Below are positions 27,770 to 36,166 of a stretch of DNA of 64,000 nucleotides, one piece after another. The stretch covers positions 186,001-250,000 of the forward strand of contig NZ_JMKT01000009.1 of NCBI RefSeq assembly GCF_000686525.1. The letters run 5' to 3'. Position 1 is the first letter of the stretch. Each line of letters opens with the position of its first letter. The notes under the pieces were generated by a model. That model was not told the DNA's origin, made no database searches, and saw only the letters and a program-made list of their open reading frames with translations. This DNA comes from Desulfonatronovibrio hydrogenovorans DSM 9292. Lineage in GTDB: Bacteria > Desulfobacterota > Desulfovibrionia > Desulfovibrionales > Desulfonatronovibrionaceae. The translations under genes were made by a program, and so were the position numbers.

Positions 27770-27879
27770 GCAGCAATCTTCCGGTGTTGATTTGCAGGAT
27801 TTTTTGGATTAACAGACAGATAAGTTTGTTAGTTAAAAACAGGTCCAAGACAATAGTTAAATCAAGGAGGAGTTGAATA

Positions 27880-28542
27880 ATGCTGGTCAGAGACTGGATG
27901 AGCAGAGATGTAACTACCGTGACCAAGGACACCTCGATGCTTAAGGCCTCCAAAATATTTAAAGACAATGATTTTAGAAGATTGCCGGTTGTTGACGAGT
28001 CAGGACGTCTGGTGGGCATTGTCACCGACCGGGACATCAAGGATGCTTCTCCATCCAAAGCTACCACTCTGGATGTGCATGAATTATACTATCTGCTTTC
28101 AGAGATTAAGATTAAGGATATTATGACTTCCAGTCCCTTTACTGTTGGAATTGATGACAGTCTGGAGAAAGCAGCCATCAGGATGCTTGAAAAAAAAGTC
28201 GAAGGCCTTCCAGTGGTTGATGAAGGACGGGTCGTTGGCATCATCACTGAAACCGATATTTTCAAGGCTTTGGTCAATATTACCGGAGCTTTTCAGGGAG
28301 GTATCAAGGTCGGTCTTAAGCTTTCCAGCGAACCCGGAACCTTGAAGCCCATCCTTGACCTCTTGAGATCCCACCAGGCCAGGGTGATCAGCATACTGAC
28401 CTCTCATGATCAGGCTGAAAAAGGTTTCAGGCATGTTTACATGAGAATCCAGGATATGGACAAGTCTGCTGAGAATACCTTGAAGAGCGAACTTTCCAGC
28501 GGACACGATCTTCTTTTCTGGCTTCGTGACAATCCCAAATAG
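27880..28542 (+). CDS. AcuB-like CBS-pair protein with C-terminal ACT-like domain
   Basis: 220 residues. Two CBS motifs (about 1-60 and 75-135): LVRDWMSRDVTTVTKD and IKDIMTSSPFTVGIDDSL, each with the typical GRVVGIITETDI-type ending. Residues about 145-215 form an ACT-like regulatory fold (GTLKPILDLLRSHQARVISI). This is the layout of AcuB from acetoin utilisation, but no acuA or acuC is present, so the name is only structural. It likely senses adenine nucleotides. An excellent AGGAGGAG precedes the ATG. It lies 110 bases beyond the symporter terminator. Confidence 0.88.
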   Translation: MLVRDWMSRDVTTVTKDTSMLKASKIFKDNDFRRLPVVDESGRLVGIVTDRDIKDASPSKATTLDVHELYYLLSEIKIKDIMTSSPFTVGIDDSLEKAAIRMLEKKVEGLPVVDEGRVVGIITETDIFKALVNITGAFQGGIKVGLKLSSEPGTLKPILDLLRSHQARVISILTSHDQAEKGFRHVYMRIQDMDKSAENTLKSELSSGHDLLFWLRDNPK

Positions 28543-28557
28543 CATCCTTCCTGTTCA

Positions 28558-28592
28558 AGGCTCTGGACAGCTTTGTTTGATGTCCAGAGCCT
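28558..28592 (+). terminator. hairpin after the AcuB-like gene
   Basis: AGGCTCTGGACA (28558-28569) pairs exactly with TGTCCAGAGCCT (28581-28592), a 12-bp stem with an 11-base loop, 16 bases after the stop codon. A T-rich segment does not follow directly (GTCGTGCAGTGCTTTT), so it may be a weak terminator or a 3'-stabilising hairpin. Confidence 0.55.
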
Positions 28593-28714
28593 GTCGTGCA
28601 GTGCTTTTAATCAGCCGACCATGAAGACTCGAAGCCATTTTTTTTGACAACTGTCTAATGGTCCCTATATTTTTCATTTCCGAATCAATCTAACTTGATA
28701 AAAGGAGTTGCAAC

Positions 28715-28966
28715 ATGTCCAAAGACATTTTCCTTTACGCCCTGAGTACCTGCATCCACTGTAAGAATACTAAAAAATTTCTTGAAGAAAATAATATTGA
28801 TTATGATTTTGTTTATGTTGATCAGTTGAGTGGTGAAGAAAAAGAGAGAATCGTGGAAGAAATCAAAAAGTATAATCCCAGAATTTCTTTTCCGACCCTG
28901 GTTGTTGATGGAAAAAAGGTCATTGTCGGCCTTAAGAAGGATGAAATCATGGAGGCCTGCCAATAA
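28715..28966 (+). CDS. glutaredoxin-family protein
   Basis: 83 residues with a thioredoxin fold. The active site is CxxC at C13 and C16 (LSTCIHCKNTKKFL), and the cis-proline lies in RISFPTLVVDGKKVIVG. It is shorter than thioredoxin and lacks a signal peptide, so it is cytoplasmic. AAGGAG precedes the ATG. Its stop overlaps the start of the ferredoxin-thioredoxin reductase gene by one base, so the two are translationally coupled and probably form one redox pair. In anaerobes such proteins can accept electrons from ferredoxin through FTR instead of glutathione. Confidence 0.93.
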   Translation: MSKDIFLYALSTCIHCKNTKKFLEENNIDYDFVYVDQLSGEEKERIVEEIKKYNPRISFPTLVVDGKKVIVGLKKDEIMEACQ

Positions 28967-29298
28967 TGACTCCCCAGAAGCTTTATGAAGCTCTGAAAAA
29001 AGTCCAGGAACCCCAAGGCTATTATTTTAACAAAGATCATTCCATGACTATGGAATTGATGGCCAGTCTTCTGGAAAATAAAAATCGTTACGGCTATATG
29101 GTCTGCCCATGTCGTCTGGCTTCAGGAGACCGTGCTCAGGACAGAGATATAATCTGTCCTTGTGCCTACCGTGAAGCTGATGTGAAGGAGTTTGGAAGCT
29201 GTTACTGCGGGCTTTATGTATCCAGAGCCTGGAATGAAGATGAGATACCTCATGAGTATGTTCCTGAGCGCAGGCCTTCAGACAAAATGCCAATTTAA
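28966..29298 (+). CDS. ftrB: ferredoxin-thioredoxin reductase catalytic subunit
   Basis: 110 residues. The six conserved cysteines occur as C47-P-C49, C64-P-C66 and C79-Y-C81, the arrangement that holds a [4Fe-4S] cluster next to a redox-active disulfide. The enzyme passes ferredoxin electrons to a thioredoxin-like partner. No variable (alpha) subunit is encoded here, as expected for non-photosynthetic versions. It is coupled by a one-base overlap to the glutaredoxin gene; GGAGG lies inside the end of that gene. The partner is most likely that glutaredoxin. Confidence 0.93.
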   Translation: MTPQKLYEALKKVQEPQGYYFNKDHSMTMELMASLLENKNRYGYMVCPCRLASGDRAQDRDIICPCAYREADVKEFGSCYCGLYVSRAWNEDEIPHEYVPERRPSDKMPI

Positions 29299-29390
29299 AG
29301 GGCAGGGCCTTTATTTCAACCTCTCTGGAACAGGCTAGTTTTTTTGACAGTTTCTACTGGATTTTACCTTGATGAACCAGATATTACGAA

Positions 29391-30074
29391 ATGAAATCTC
29401 TGCAGGACCTGAAAAAAGTTAAAATTACCCGAGTCAAAAAAAACAAGGATTCCAAGGTAGTTTCAGATAAAAAAGAAAAGCCCCCTCAAACTGAGGATGG
29501 GATTTTTTTTCAGGCCATGCAGGGGGTCAAGCCGCTGAACCGCAGGGGACGTGATGTTGCCTTGTCTCCTGTTGAACAAAATATTGCCCAGCCTGAGCAG
29601 GACAACAGTCTGGAAATTTTGAACATGCTTGTCAGCGGTGAGATTTCTTTTGATGTTGAGTATTCTGACGAGTATGTTCAAGGGGTTGCTCAGGGAATAA
29701 ATTCCAAAACACTCCGTAAATTCAAGGCTGGTAAGCTCAGCATCGAGGCCCATCTGGACCTTCATGGCTTGAACGCACTCCAGGCCAGGCTCCAGCTTTT
29801 GAATTTTATGCGTGACCAATATATTAACAGCAGAAAGTGTCTGCTGTTGATAACTGGTCGAGGTAAAAACTCCCCCCTGGGTACACCAGTCCTTAAAAAT
29901 GAGGTTCAAAGCTGGCTTACCCGGGAACCATTAAAGAGAATAGTTCTGGCTTTTTGTTCTGCCCAGCCCAGACACGGTGGGACAGGAGCCCTTTACGTAC
30001 TCTTGCGTAATTTCAAAAAGTCAGGCGGAAAGATTTTCTGGGAAAGGTTTACTGTTGATCCGGAAGCTGATTAG
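29391..30074 (+). CDS. Smr-domain protein
   Basis: 227 residues. The first 110 residues are charged and low in structure. The Smr domain starts near residue 120 with HLDLHGLNALQARLQLLNF, then LLLITGRGKNSPLG and a C-terminal half ending AQPRHGGTGALYVLLRNFKK. It includes the H-G and T-G-R-G signatures of the MutS2 C-terminal nuclease fold. Free-standing Smr proteins of this size (YdaL/SmrB class) act on nucleic acids, some as ribosome-rescue endonucleases. No ribosome site is clear. ftsY follows after 21 bases on the same strand. Confidence 0.88.
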   Translation: MKSLQDLKKVKITRVKKNKDSKVVSDKKEKPPQTEDGIFFQAMQGVKPLNRRGRDVALSPVEQNIAQPEQDNSLEILNMLVSGEISFDVEYSDEYVQGVAQGINSKTLRKFKAGKLSIEAHLDLHGLNALQARLQLLNFMRDQYINSRKCLLLITGRGKNSPLGTPVLKNEVQSWLTREPLKRIVLAFCSAQPRHGGTGALYVLLRNFKKSGGKIFWERFTVDPEAD

Positions 30075-30095
30075 TATAATTCAGGAGGAGCTGGA

Positions 30096-31400
30096 ATGGG
30101 TTTTTTCAGTAAAATAAAAAAATTCTGGAAGACTGAAAAGCCGGATCAGGACCCGGCCAAACATTTAGATTCTGAAAAGGAACAAAGCCCTGATCTGGAT
30201 CACCCGGACTGGCAAGGTGCGCTTAGACGTTCTCTTTCTCTGGCTGAACCCAAGCTCAGCATCTGGCTTGAATGTCTTTTGGACGGGGTGGATAAAAAGG
30301 GAGATCTTCTCTGGGACAGGCTGCTTTTTCTGTTTAAGGTCCTTGAGACTCCCGAACATGAAGCTGATAAATTTGTTGCTTCTTTTTCCGCCTGGCTTGA
30401 TGACATGGGTTATGTCCACCTTGATGAGTTTAAATCTGAGCTTCAATACAGGCTGGCCCTGGCTCTGGATCTGGAAGATGAGGAGGATGAGCGGGACAGG
30501 CTTTTCCTGAAGCTCTCCCAAGGTCTGACCAAGACAAAGGAGCAGCTTTCCCATAGAGTGGACATGCTGCTTTCATCCACCACCAGCTTTGATGATGCAT
30601 TCTGGGAAGAGCTGGAAGAAATACTTATTATGGCTGATGTGGGCTACCAGGCCACATCAGAACTGCTGGATAAACTAAGGCCCCAGGTCCGGGGCGTGGA
30701 CCCTGAGGACAGAGACAGGTTCAAGGAACTTTTCATGCAGGAGTTGGCCGGGATTTTTCCTGTGCCGCCCAAGAGAATTCCTCCTGACCCTCCAGAGATA
30801 ATCCTGGTTATAGGGGTCAATGGGGTAGGCAAAACCACTACCATTGCCAAACTGGCCTATCGATCTAAAATGAAAGGACGCAAAGTTATGATAGTGGCTG
30901 GTGATACCTTCAGGGCTGCCGCTATTGAACAGTTGTCCATCTGGTCTAAAAGGACCGGGGCTGGTTTTTTTGCCAAGGACCGTGGATCTGATCCAGCCTC
31001 TGTGGCCTATGAAGCAATGGATAAAGCCCGGGCCGAAGGATATGATCAGGTCCTGGTGGACACTGCTGGAAGATTGCATACCAAGGTTGATCTTATGCAG
31101 GAACTCAAAAAGATCAAAAACGTCATCGCCAAAAAGTGTCCAGGGGCTCCACACAAAACCATACTGGTCCTTGATGCCACTACAGGTCAGAATGCCCTGT
31201 CCCAGACCGAGCTGTTTGGCAGGGAAGTAAGGATCGATGAGATCATCATGACGAAACTTGACGGAACTGCTAAAGGCGGGGTAGTTGCCGCCATAGCCCT
31301 GCAGCACCAAATTCCCATAACTTATATCGGGTTGGGTGAGAAAATGGAGGATCTGCGTCCGTTTGACGGACAAAGCTTTGCCAAGGCCCTTTTGGGATAG
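30096..31400 (+). CDS. ftsY: signal recognition particle receptor FtsY
   Basis: 434 residues. An acidic N-terminal region (1-130) probably aids membrane contact. The N domain is about 135-220, followed by the SRP-type GTPase domain: G1 GVNGVGKTTTIAKLA near 245, DTFRAAAIEQL, G3 VDTAGRLH, G4 MTKLDGTAKGG. It docks SRP-ribosome complexes at the inner membrane. The start follows AGGAGGAG, one of the strongest ribosome sites in this region. It is preceded closely by the Smr gene. Ffh is not in this window. Confidence 0.96.
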   Translation: MGFFSKIKKFWKTEKPDQDPAKHLDSEKEQSPDLDHPDWQGALRRSLSLAEPKLSIWLECLLDGVDKKGDLLWDRLLFLFKVLETPEHEADKFVASFSAWLDDMGYVHLDEFKSELQYRLALALDLEDEEDERDRLFLKLSQGLTKTKEQLSHRVDMLLSSTTSFDDAFWEELEEILIMADVGYQATSELLDKLRPQVRGVDPEDRDRFKELFMQELAGIFPVPPKRIPPDPPEIILVIGVNGVGKTTTIAKLAYRSKMKGRKVMIVAGDTFRAAAIEQLSIWSKRTGAGFFAKDRGSDPASVAYEAMDKARAEGYDQVLVDTAGRLHTKVDLMQELKKIKNVIAKKCPGAPHKTILVLDATTGQNALSQTELFGREVRIDEIIMTKLDGTAKGGVVAAIALQHQIPITYIGLGEKMEDLRPFDGQSFAKALLG

Positions 31401-31477
31401 ACATGGGTTTGAAACTAAGATATTATTTTTTACTTGAACTATAACATAACCGGATACTAACTTGAAAGGCGAAAAAA

Positions 31478-32062
31478 ATGGCCAAGAATAAAAAACAGAA
31501 AATACTTTCCACAGCAACAAAGCTGTTTGCCCTTCAGGGATTTGACAACACCACCACCCTGCAGATCGCCAAAGAATCCGGGGTGACCGAGCCTCTTTTG
31601 TACTATCATTTTAAGGGCAAGGAAGAGATTTTTACCGATATCATCAGAAGAATTTTTGATGAATATGCCAGGCTGATCAGCTCTCTCCCTCAAGAAACTG
31701 AGACCGAGTTCGACAAAATCAGCAACCTGATAAGACTTCATCTTCATATTGCTGAAAACAGGCCCCATGACGGCAGACTGATCCTGGCCAATTGTCCAGC
31801 CAAGCTCAAAAATGATCGTCATATCTGCCAGGAAGTTTTGTATAAGCAGCAGGAGCTGGTTACTAACTATCTCAGAGATTGCCTGAACCAGGGCAATTCC
31901 AGTGGAGAGTTTAATGCTCAACCTGTGGATGACTTGGTGATTGTAATTTTATGTCTTCTCAACGGAATTATCCGGAAAAAACTGTTGGGAAAAAAGGAGA
32001 CTTCCTCATACGAGTATACTGCGATTGATTTTTGCAGAAAAGCCCTGACTGCTGCTGACTGA
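31478..32062 (+). CDS. TetR-family transcriptional regulator
   Basis: 194 residues. The N-terminal helix-turn-helix covers about 10-57 (TTLQIAKESGVTEPLLYYHF, then KGKEEIF). The C-terminal ligand-binding half is divergent, as usual. It contains two cysteines and no membrane segment. AGGCG precedes the ATG. It lies 72 bases before a DUF401 membrane protein on the same strand, which it may regulate. The inducer is unknown. Confidence 0.9.
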   Translation: MAKNKKQKILSTATKLFALQGFDNTTTLQIAKESGVTEPLLYYHFKGKEEIFTDIIRRIFDEYARLISSLPQETETEFDKISNLIRLHLHIAENRPHDGRLILANCPAKLKNDRHICQEVLYKQQELVTNYLRDCLNQGNSSGEFNAQPVDDLVIVILCLLNGIIRKKLLGKKETSSYEYTAIDFCRKALTAAD

Positions 32063-32134
32063 TAAGCTGCTGGATTAATCTCTGTCTGCCTTCCTCCCTG
32101 CAACCATTCACCTTCCTGGGGTGTTTCCAGCGGT

Positions 32135-33409
32135 ATGGATGCAAGTTCACTGATTCCCCTTTTTAAAGTGGTTCTCATCTTCGGGACCATGCTGGCCGGC
32201 ATTAAATTTGGCCTGGGCATTGGTCTTTCCATTTTATCCGGAAGCCTGGCAACCGCCTTTTTTTTCAAGATTCATCCTCTGGATCTGACGGTCATCGCCT
32301 TTCAAGCTGTTTTTGATTTTCAGTTCATTATTTTGGCCATGATTGTCATTCTGATCATGCTTCTCAGTCGGATCATGGAGAACTCCGGACAAAGCCAAAA
32401 ACTCATGAGTGAACTGGCCGGACTTTTGACCTGGCCAAAATTCAAGCTGGCCTTTTTCCCGGCCTTAATTGGTCTCTTGCCCATGCCTGGAGGTGCTGTT
32501 TTTTCTGCTCCAATGGTCAAGGCTGTTGCCCAGGACCAGAACCTGTCCAGTCAGGACAAGATTCTGATCAACTACTGGTTCAGGCATGTTTGGGAACTTG
32601 TCTGGCCTCTTTATCCCGGCATAATACTGGCTGCCTATCTGTCCGGAATTCCGCTGGTCAAGCTCCTGGGATATACATGGCCAGGCCTGGTAATTTGTCT
32701 TCTGGTCGGCTGGATATTCTATCTTGCTCCGCTGCGCTTGAACTCAGGGCAAGGACAGATGGACAAACCCGACTTCAACGCTGGTAAAGCCTTTTATCAG
32801 GGAATGCCACTGATCATGGCCATTGCAGGGTCACTAAGTCTGGAAGGAGTGGTCTGGTCTTTGACATCTTTTGATCCTGAAATCGGCCTGGTGGCCGGTC
32901 TGGTTCTCTCTATAGCCATATGCATGGCACAGAATAAAATGTCGCTTTTCCAATCCCTTGGCTACCTCAGGGAAAAACATCTCTGGCAGATGGTTTTTGT
33001 GATTCTGGTGATTTTTATTTTTAAAAATGTCCTGGATCATGGAGGGGTTGTAAAGGAAATATCTGGAAGTATTTCCGGACCCGGGGCTCTCCTGGCAGCT
33101 GCCGCCCTTTTGCCCATGCTGGTGGGAATGATTTCCGGCATCACCATAGCTTTTGTGGGATCAACTTTTCCCTTGTTTTTGGGTGTGGCAGAACAGCTGG
33201 GCATACAGAGCAATATACCCTATGTAATCCTTGGTCTTTTTTCAGGTCTGGCCGGAGTCATGGTTTCTCCTATTCACATCTGCTTTGTGCTGACCTGCGA
33301 ATTCTTTCACACCAATATCACCAAAGTCTGGCCCAGACTTTTCCGCCCCTGTGCCCTACTTTTTGTTTCAGGGTTGGGGTATTTTTTTCTTTTAAAGGCC
33401 TGGACCTGA
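32135..33409 (+). CDS. DUF401/COG1906 family integral membrane protein
   Basis: 424 residues with about 11 membrane helices, for example FKVVLIFGTMLAGIKFGLGI and IILAMIVILIMLLSRIMENS. A glycine/proline-rich segment LLPMPGGAVFSAPMV (near 113-127) and a later SGLAGVMVSPIHICFVLTCE match a family of predicted permeases whose substrate is not known. The start at 32135 has no clear ribosome site. It follows a TetR gene, so expression may be controlled by it. Its 3' end abuts the DUF3334 gene on the opposite strand. Confidence 0.85.
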   Translation: MDASSLIPLFKVVLIFGTMLAGIKFGLGIGLSILSGSLATAFFFKIHPLDLTVIAFQAVFDFQFIILAMIVILIMLLSRIMENSGQSQKLMSELAGLLTWPKFKLAFFPALIGLLPMPGGAVFSAPMVKAVAQDQNLSSQDKILINYWFRHVWELVWPLYPGIILAAYLSGIPLVKLLGYTWPGLVICLLVGWIFYLAPLRLNSGQGQMDKPDFNAGKAFYQGMPLIMAIAGSLSLEGVVWSLTSFDPEIGLVAGLVLSIAICMAQNKMSLFQSLGYLREKHLWQMVFVILVIFIFKNVLDHGGVVKEISGSISGPGALLAAAALLPMLVGMISGITIAFVGSTFPLFLGVAEQLGIQSNIPYVILGLFSGLAGVMVSPIHICFVLTCEFFHTNITKVWPRLFRPCALLFVSGLGYFFLLKAWT

Positions 33410-33411
33410 AT

Positions 33412-34047
33412 CTAGAGCCCCAGCTTTTTCATTAATTCTTCCGGACTCTCATTGTTTTCAGCAGATCCATTGCCCATGGAATCCTCGGACATGGCTGGGT
33501 CCTGATAAATAAATTCGACTTTTTCCAGGGTTATTTCCAGATAAAAGAATTTATGGTCCTGAGTCTTCATCTCCACCCTTCTGAATTGAGGGCGATCAAG
33601 ATCCGCCTCAAGGGACAACTTCATGGCTTGGTTCAAGGCAACCATTTTGGGCTGGGTCTGATTGACTCCAACACCTACGGCATTTTTCAAGAGCTGTCTG
33701 AATTTGCCTATGCACTGATTCATCAGTTCACCCATGGCGTCAGCGACTTCATTGGAGGTGTGGTGTCTGGCCAGATCTTCTTTAGGCATTCCCATGTTAA
33801 GGTTATATTTTGTGTAAATTTCCAGAGCAGCCTCAGCAGAAAAGTTCATGGCCACCAGACCAGAAAATCCTCCCTCAAAAAGGACAAAACAGCCGATATC
33901 CGGACGTAGGCAGGTTTTATTGGTTTTAATAAAGGTCGGAGAATAATAAATCTGGGAGCCGGTTGTAGTTTCCAGGGTTTCTTTGATTCCCTGGCAAAGT
34001 ATGGTCAGAATTTCATCAGTACTTTTGGTTAGTTTCTTTTTGGCCAT
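33412..34047 (-). CDS. DUF3334-family protein
   Basis: 211 residues, soluble. The segments TCLRPDIGCFVLFEGGFSGL, NLGM/EDLARHHTSNEVADA, GELMNQCIGKF and LDRPQFRRVEMKTQ are characteristic of DUF3334, a family known from Vibrio and sulfate reducers. Its E-x-x-D...GE-x-x-N-Q pattern faintly resembles CheX/CheC-type phosphatases (E-x2-N motif), which is only inference. AAGGAG precedes the ATG. The last 25 residues are an acidic, serine-rich tail. It ends 3 bases from the convergent DUF401 gene. Confidence 0.88.
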   Translation of the reverse strand: MAKKKLTKSTDEILTILCQGIKETLETTTGSQIYYSPTFIKTNKTCLRPDIGCFVLFEGGFSGLVAMNFSAEAALEIYTKYNLNMGMPKEDLARHHTSNEVADAMGELMNQCIGKFRQLLKNAVGVGVNQTQPKMVALNQAMKLSLEADLDRPQFRRVEMKTQDHKFFYLEITLEKVEFIYQDPAMSEDSMGNGSAENNESPEELMKKLGL

Positions 34048-34177
34048 CCAGCACTCCTTTTTACCTGAAATTATTTTAACTCTTTCCTGACAAAATCATA
34101 ATGAAATACGATTATACCATCAAGTCCAGCCGGCAATCAAATTTTGGGCTGTTCTCTGGACCTTCTGTTTTAATTAC

Positions 34178-34213
34178 AAAAGCCCATTTTGCCAGCTGGC
34201 AAAATGGGCTTTT
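34178..34213 (-). terminator. terminator after the RNA-binding protein gene
   Basis: A perfect 36-base palindrome: AAAAGCCCATTTTGCCAG followed directly by its complement. Read leftward it ends in TTTT. It lies 28 bases beyond the stop codon of the RRM gene and should end its transcript; symmetry allows action from the other side, too. Confidence 0.85.
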
Positions 34214-34240
34214 GATACAAGTCTGATAAGCTATGGCTTA

Positions 34241-34495
34241 TTAATAGCTGGATTCCCTTCTGGGCTTGGCTACGTTGACTTTAAGGTTGCGGCCGTCAAG
34301 GTCGTAACCATTCAAAGATTCGACTGCCTTTTCAGCACCTGATTCCATTTCCACAAAACCGAAGCCGCGAGATCTTCCTGTTTCACGGTCCTCAATGATC
34401 TTGGCCGAGAGAACCTGACCATAGGTAGAAAAAAGATCGCTAAGCTGGGCCTCTGTTGTGTTCCATGAAATGTTGCCGACGTACAGATTGGTCAT
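34241..34495 (-). CDS. small RRM RNA-binding protein
   Basis: 84 residues, one RNA recognition motif and almost nothing else. RNP2 is NLYVGNI (3-9) and RNP1 is RGFGFVEM (44-51), both with the RNA-stacking aromatic residues. Bacterial proteins of this size (Rbp type) are often cold- or stress-responsive and bind mRNA. The tail KPRRESSY is basic. The ATG follows AGGAG. A two-tier hairpin with a T-rich tail lies 34 bases upstream and may be a leader element. A perfect palindromic terminator follows the gene. Confidence 0.94.
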   Translation of the reverse strand: MTNLYVGNISWNTTEAQLSDLFSTYGQVLSAKIIEDRETGRSRGFGFVEMESGAEKAVESLNGYDLDGRNLKVNVAKPRRESSY

Positions 34496-34528
34496 AAACT
34501 AAAAACTCCTAAAAAATTAAAAACAAAA

Positions 34529-34575
34529 TCACCAGCAAGGGTTTATCCATTTTCCCCTTGTACAATCACTGGTGA
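34529..34575 (-). terminator. two-tier hairpin with T-rich tail between fumB and the RRM gene
   Basis: On the minus strand TCACCAG and CAAGGGG are mirrored by CCCTTG and CTGGTGA around an A-rich loop, followed by TTTTGTTTTTAATTTTTT. This has the form of an intrinsic terminator for the fumarase genes. Because it sits immediately upstream of the RRM gene's ribosome site, it could also act as an attenuator or a temperature-sensitive leader. Confidence 0.65.
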
Positions 34576-34641
34576 AAGACAAAGAATCAACCATATCTAT
34601 TATTTTTATAAAAGCAAGCTATTTTATCAATAATCAGCCAA

Positions 34642-35187
34642 TTATTTTATTCTGGGCTTAACGTAGAGCTCTCCTCCAAAAGAATCGTTAACAACCAGTA
34701 ATGGAAAATCCTTTACTTCCAGCTCCCGGATGGCTTCAGGGCCTAAGTCTTCATAGGCCAGGATTCTGGCACTGGTGATCCTCTGAGATAGCAATGCTCC
34801 GGCTCCACCGGTTGCCCCAAAGTAAACACCTTTGAATTCCTGCAAAGCATCCTTGACCGTATCACCCCTTTTGCCCTTGCCGATGCTGGCCTTGACCCCC
34901 ATGGAATGGAGTCTTGGAGCGTATGTATCCATGCGGTAGCTGGTGGTTGGTCCGGCTGATCCAATAGGTCTGCCCGGAGGCGCTGGGGATGGGCCAACAT
35001 AGTAGATCACAGCCCCTTCAAGTTCAAATGGGGGTTTCTGGCCTGCATCAATATCTGCCAGAAGCCTTTTATGGGCTGCATCCCTTGCTGTGTATATCTT
35101 GCCGGACAGCAATACCTTGTCGCCGGTCTTGAGACCGGCAATATCTTCATCCTTAAGGGGAGTTGAAAGTCTTATGGGTTCAGACAT
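34642..35187 (-). CDS. fumB: fumarate hydratase class I, beta (C-terminal) subunit
   Basis: 181 residues, the smaller subunit of the two-part [4Fe-4S] fumarase, interconverting fumarate and malate. Characteristic segments include LRTG/LKTGDKVLLSGKIYTARD near residues 14-33, GPSPAPPGRPIGSAGPTTS and the GKGKRGD loop. The ATG follows AAGGAGG and overlaps the alpha-subunit stop by one base (TAATG), so the two are made in equal amounts. It ends the frdCAB-fumAB set. The gene symbol follows its order here, not the E. coli fumB gene, which is a full-length fusion of both parts. Confidence 0.93.
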   Translation of the reverse strand: MSEPIRLSTPLKDEDIAGLKTGDKVLLSGKIYTARDAAHKRLLADIDAGQKPPFELEGAVIYYVGPSPAPPGRPIGSAGPTTSYRMDTYAPRLHSMGVKASIGKGKRGDTVKDALQEFKGVYFGATGGAGALLSQRITSARILAYEDLGPEAIRELEVKDFPLLVVNDSFGGELYVKPRIK

Positions 35188-36023
35188 TATATTACCACCT
35201 CCTTATGCCTTGCACTATGGCATTGGATATTCACGGCCAGGGGCAGACTGGCAATATGGCATGGAGCCATCTCAATCTTGACCCCCAGACTGGTGGTGTT
35301 CCCACCCATGCCCATGGGGCCGATGCCAAGGTCATTAATGGCTGCAAAAAGTTCATCCTCCATGGCCGCAATTTCCGGATCGGAATGCTTTTGATCCAGG
35401 GGCCGGAAAAGAGCTTTTTTGGCCAGGATGGGAGCATGGTCAAAAGTCCCGCCAATACCCACACCAACTATGGTCGGGGGACAGGGATTGGGACCTGCTT
35501 CAGCCACCCTGTTGACCACGAACTTTTTGATTCCTTCCCAACCCTGGGCCGGAGTTAGCATGGTCGCCCTGGACATGTTCTCACTGCCGCCACCCTTGGC
35601 CATGAACTTTATCCTGATTTTATCTCCAGGAACCAGGTCAAGGTGGATGATGGCCGGGGTATTGTCTCCGGTATTTTTCCTGGTCAGGGGATGGCAGACA
35701 GATTTTCGCAGATAGCCTTTTTCATAACCCTGCCTGACACCATCATTTATGGCTTGATAAAGGTCACCCTCCACCCGGCAGTCTGTGCCCAGTTCCACAA
35801 AAAAAACTGCCAGACCAGTATCCTGACACAAAGGCAATCCGGTTTCACCGGCCAGCTTCACGTTTTCCAGAAGCTGATTCAGGATCTCCAGCCCGGCAGG
35901 ACTGGTCTCTGTTTCCTGGGACTTTTTAAAGGCCTGTAATACATCGTCCGGAGCTTTGATATTAGCCTCCAAACAGATTTTGGCCACAACATCGGTTATT
36001 GCACCGGCATTAATGGTTCGCAT
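35187..36023 (-). CDS. fumA: fumarate hydratase class I, alpha (N-terminal) subunit
   Basis: 278 residues carrying the cluster ligands: cysteines in GLPLCQDTG, in VCHPLTRKN and in NPCPPTIVGVGIGG. Also typical are KGGGSENMSRATML and GNTTSLGVKIE. The cluster is oxygen-labile, suiting an anaerobe. The enzyme feeds fumarate to the fumarate reductase encoded upstream, or removes its reverse product. A CAGGAAA ribosome site precedes the ATG. A hairpin terminator lies between frdB and this gene, so it may also have its own promoter. Confidence 0.95.
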   Translation of the reverse strand: MRTINAGAITDVVAKICLEANIKAPDDVLQAFKKSQETETSPAGLEILNQLLENVKLAGETGLPLCQDTGLAVFFVELGTDCRVEGDLYQAINDGVRQGYEKGYLRKSVCHPLTRKNTGDNTPAIIHLDLVPGDKIRIKFMAKGGGSENMSRATMLTPAQGWEGIKKFVVNRVAEAGPNPCPPTIVGVGIGGTFDHAPILAKKALFRPLDQKHSDPEIAAMEDELFAAINDLGIGPMGMGGNTTSLGVKIEMAPCHIASLPLAVNIQCHSARHKEVVI

Positions 36024-36079
36024 GCGTTTTCCTGTTGTTAATTATTGCTGGTTAATAATTATGTGGGGCCATAAAATAA

Positions 36080-36115
36080 CCGGGCAGGTTACAATTTTGC
36101 CCTGAACCTGCCCGG
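36080..36115 (-). terminator. hairpin between frdB and fumA
   Basis: CCGGGCAGGTT (36080-36090) pairs exactly with AACCTGCCCGG (36105-36115). Read leftward the stem is followed by TTATTTTATGG, a weak uridine tract. It could end the frdCAB transcript or reduce readthrough into the fumarase genes. Confidence 0.65.
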
Positions 36116-36166
36116 AACAATCCCCACCCTCAGACCTTTAGGAGACAGGATAGCCTGTGACAGGCT

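Noticed and set aside
30675-31520. 281-codon open frame opposite ftsY
   Set aside because: The plus-strand frame contains the full set of SRP GTPase motifs; the antisense frame is a composition shadow.
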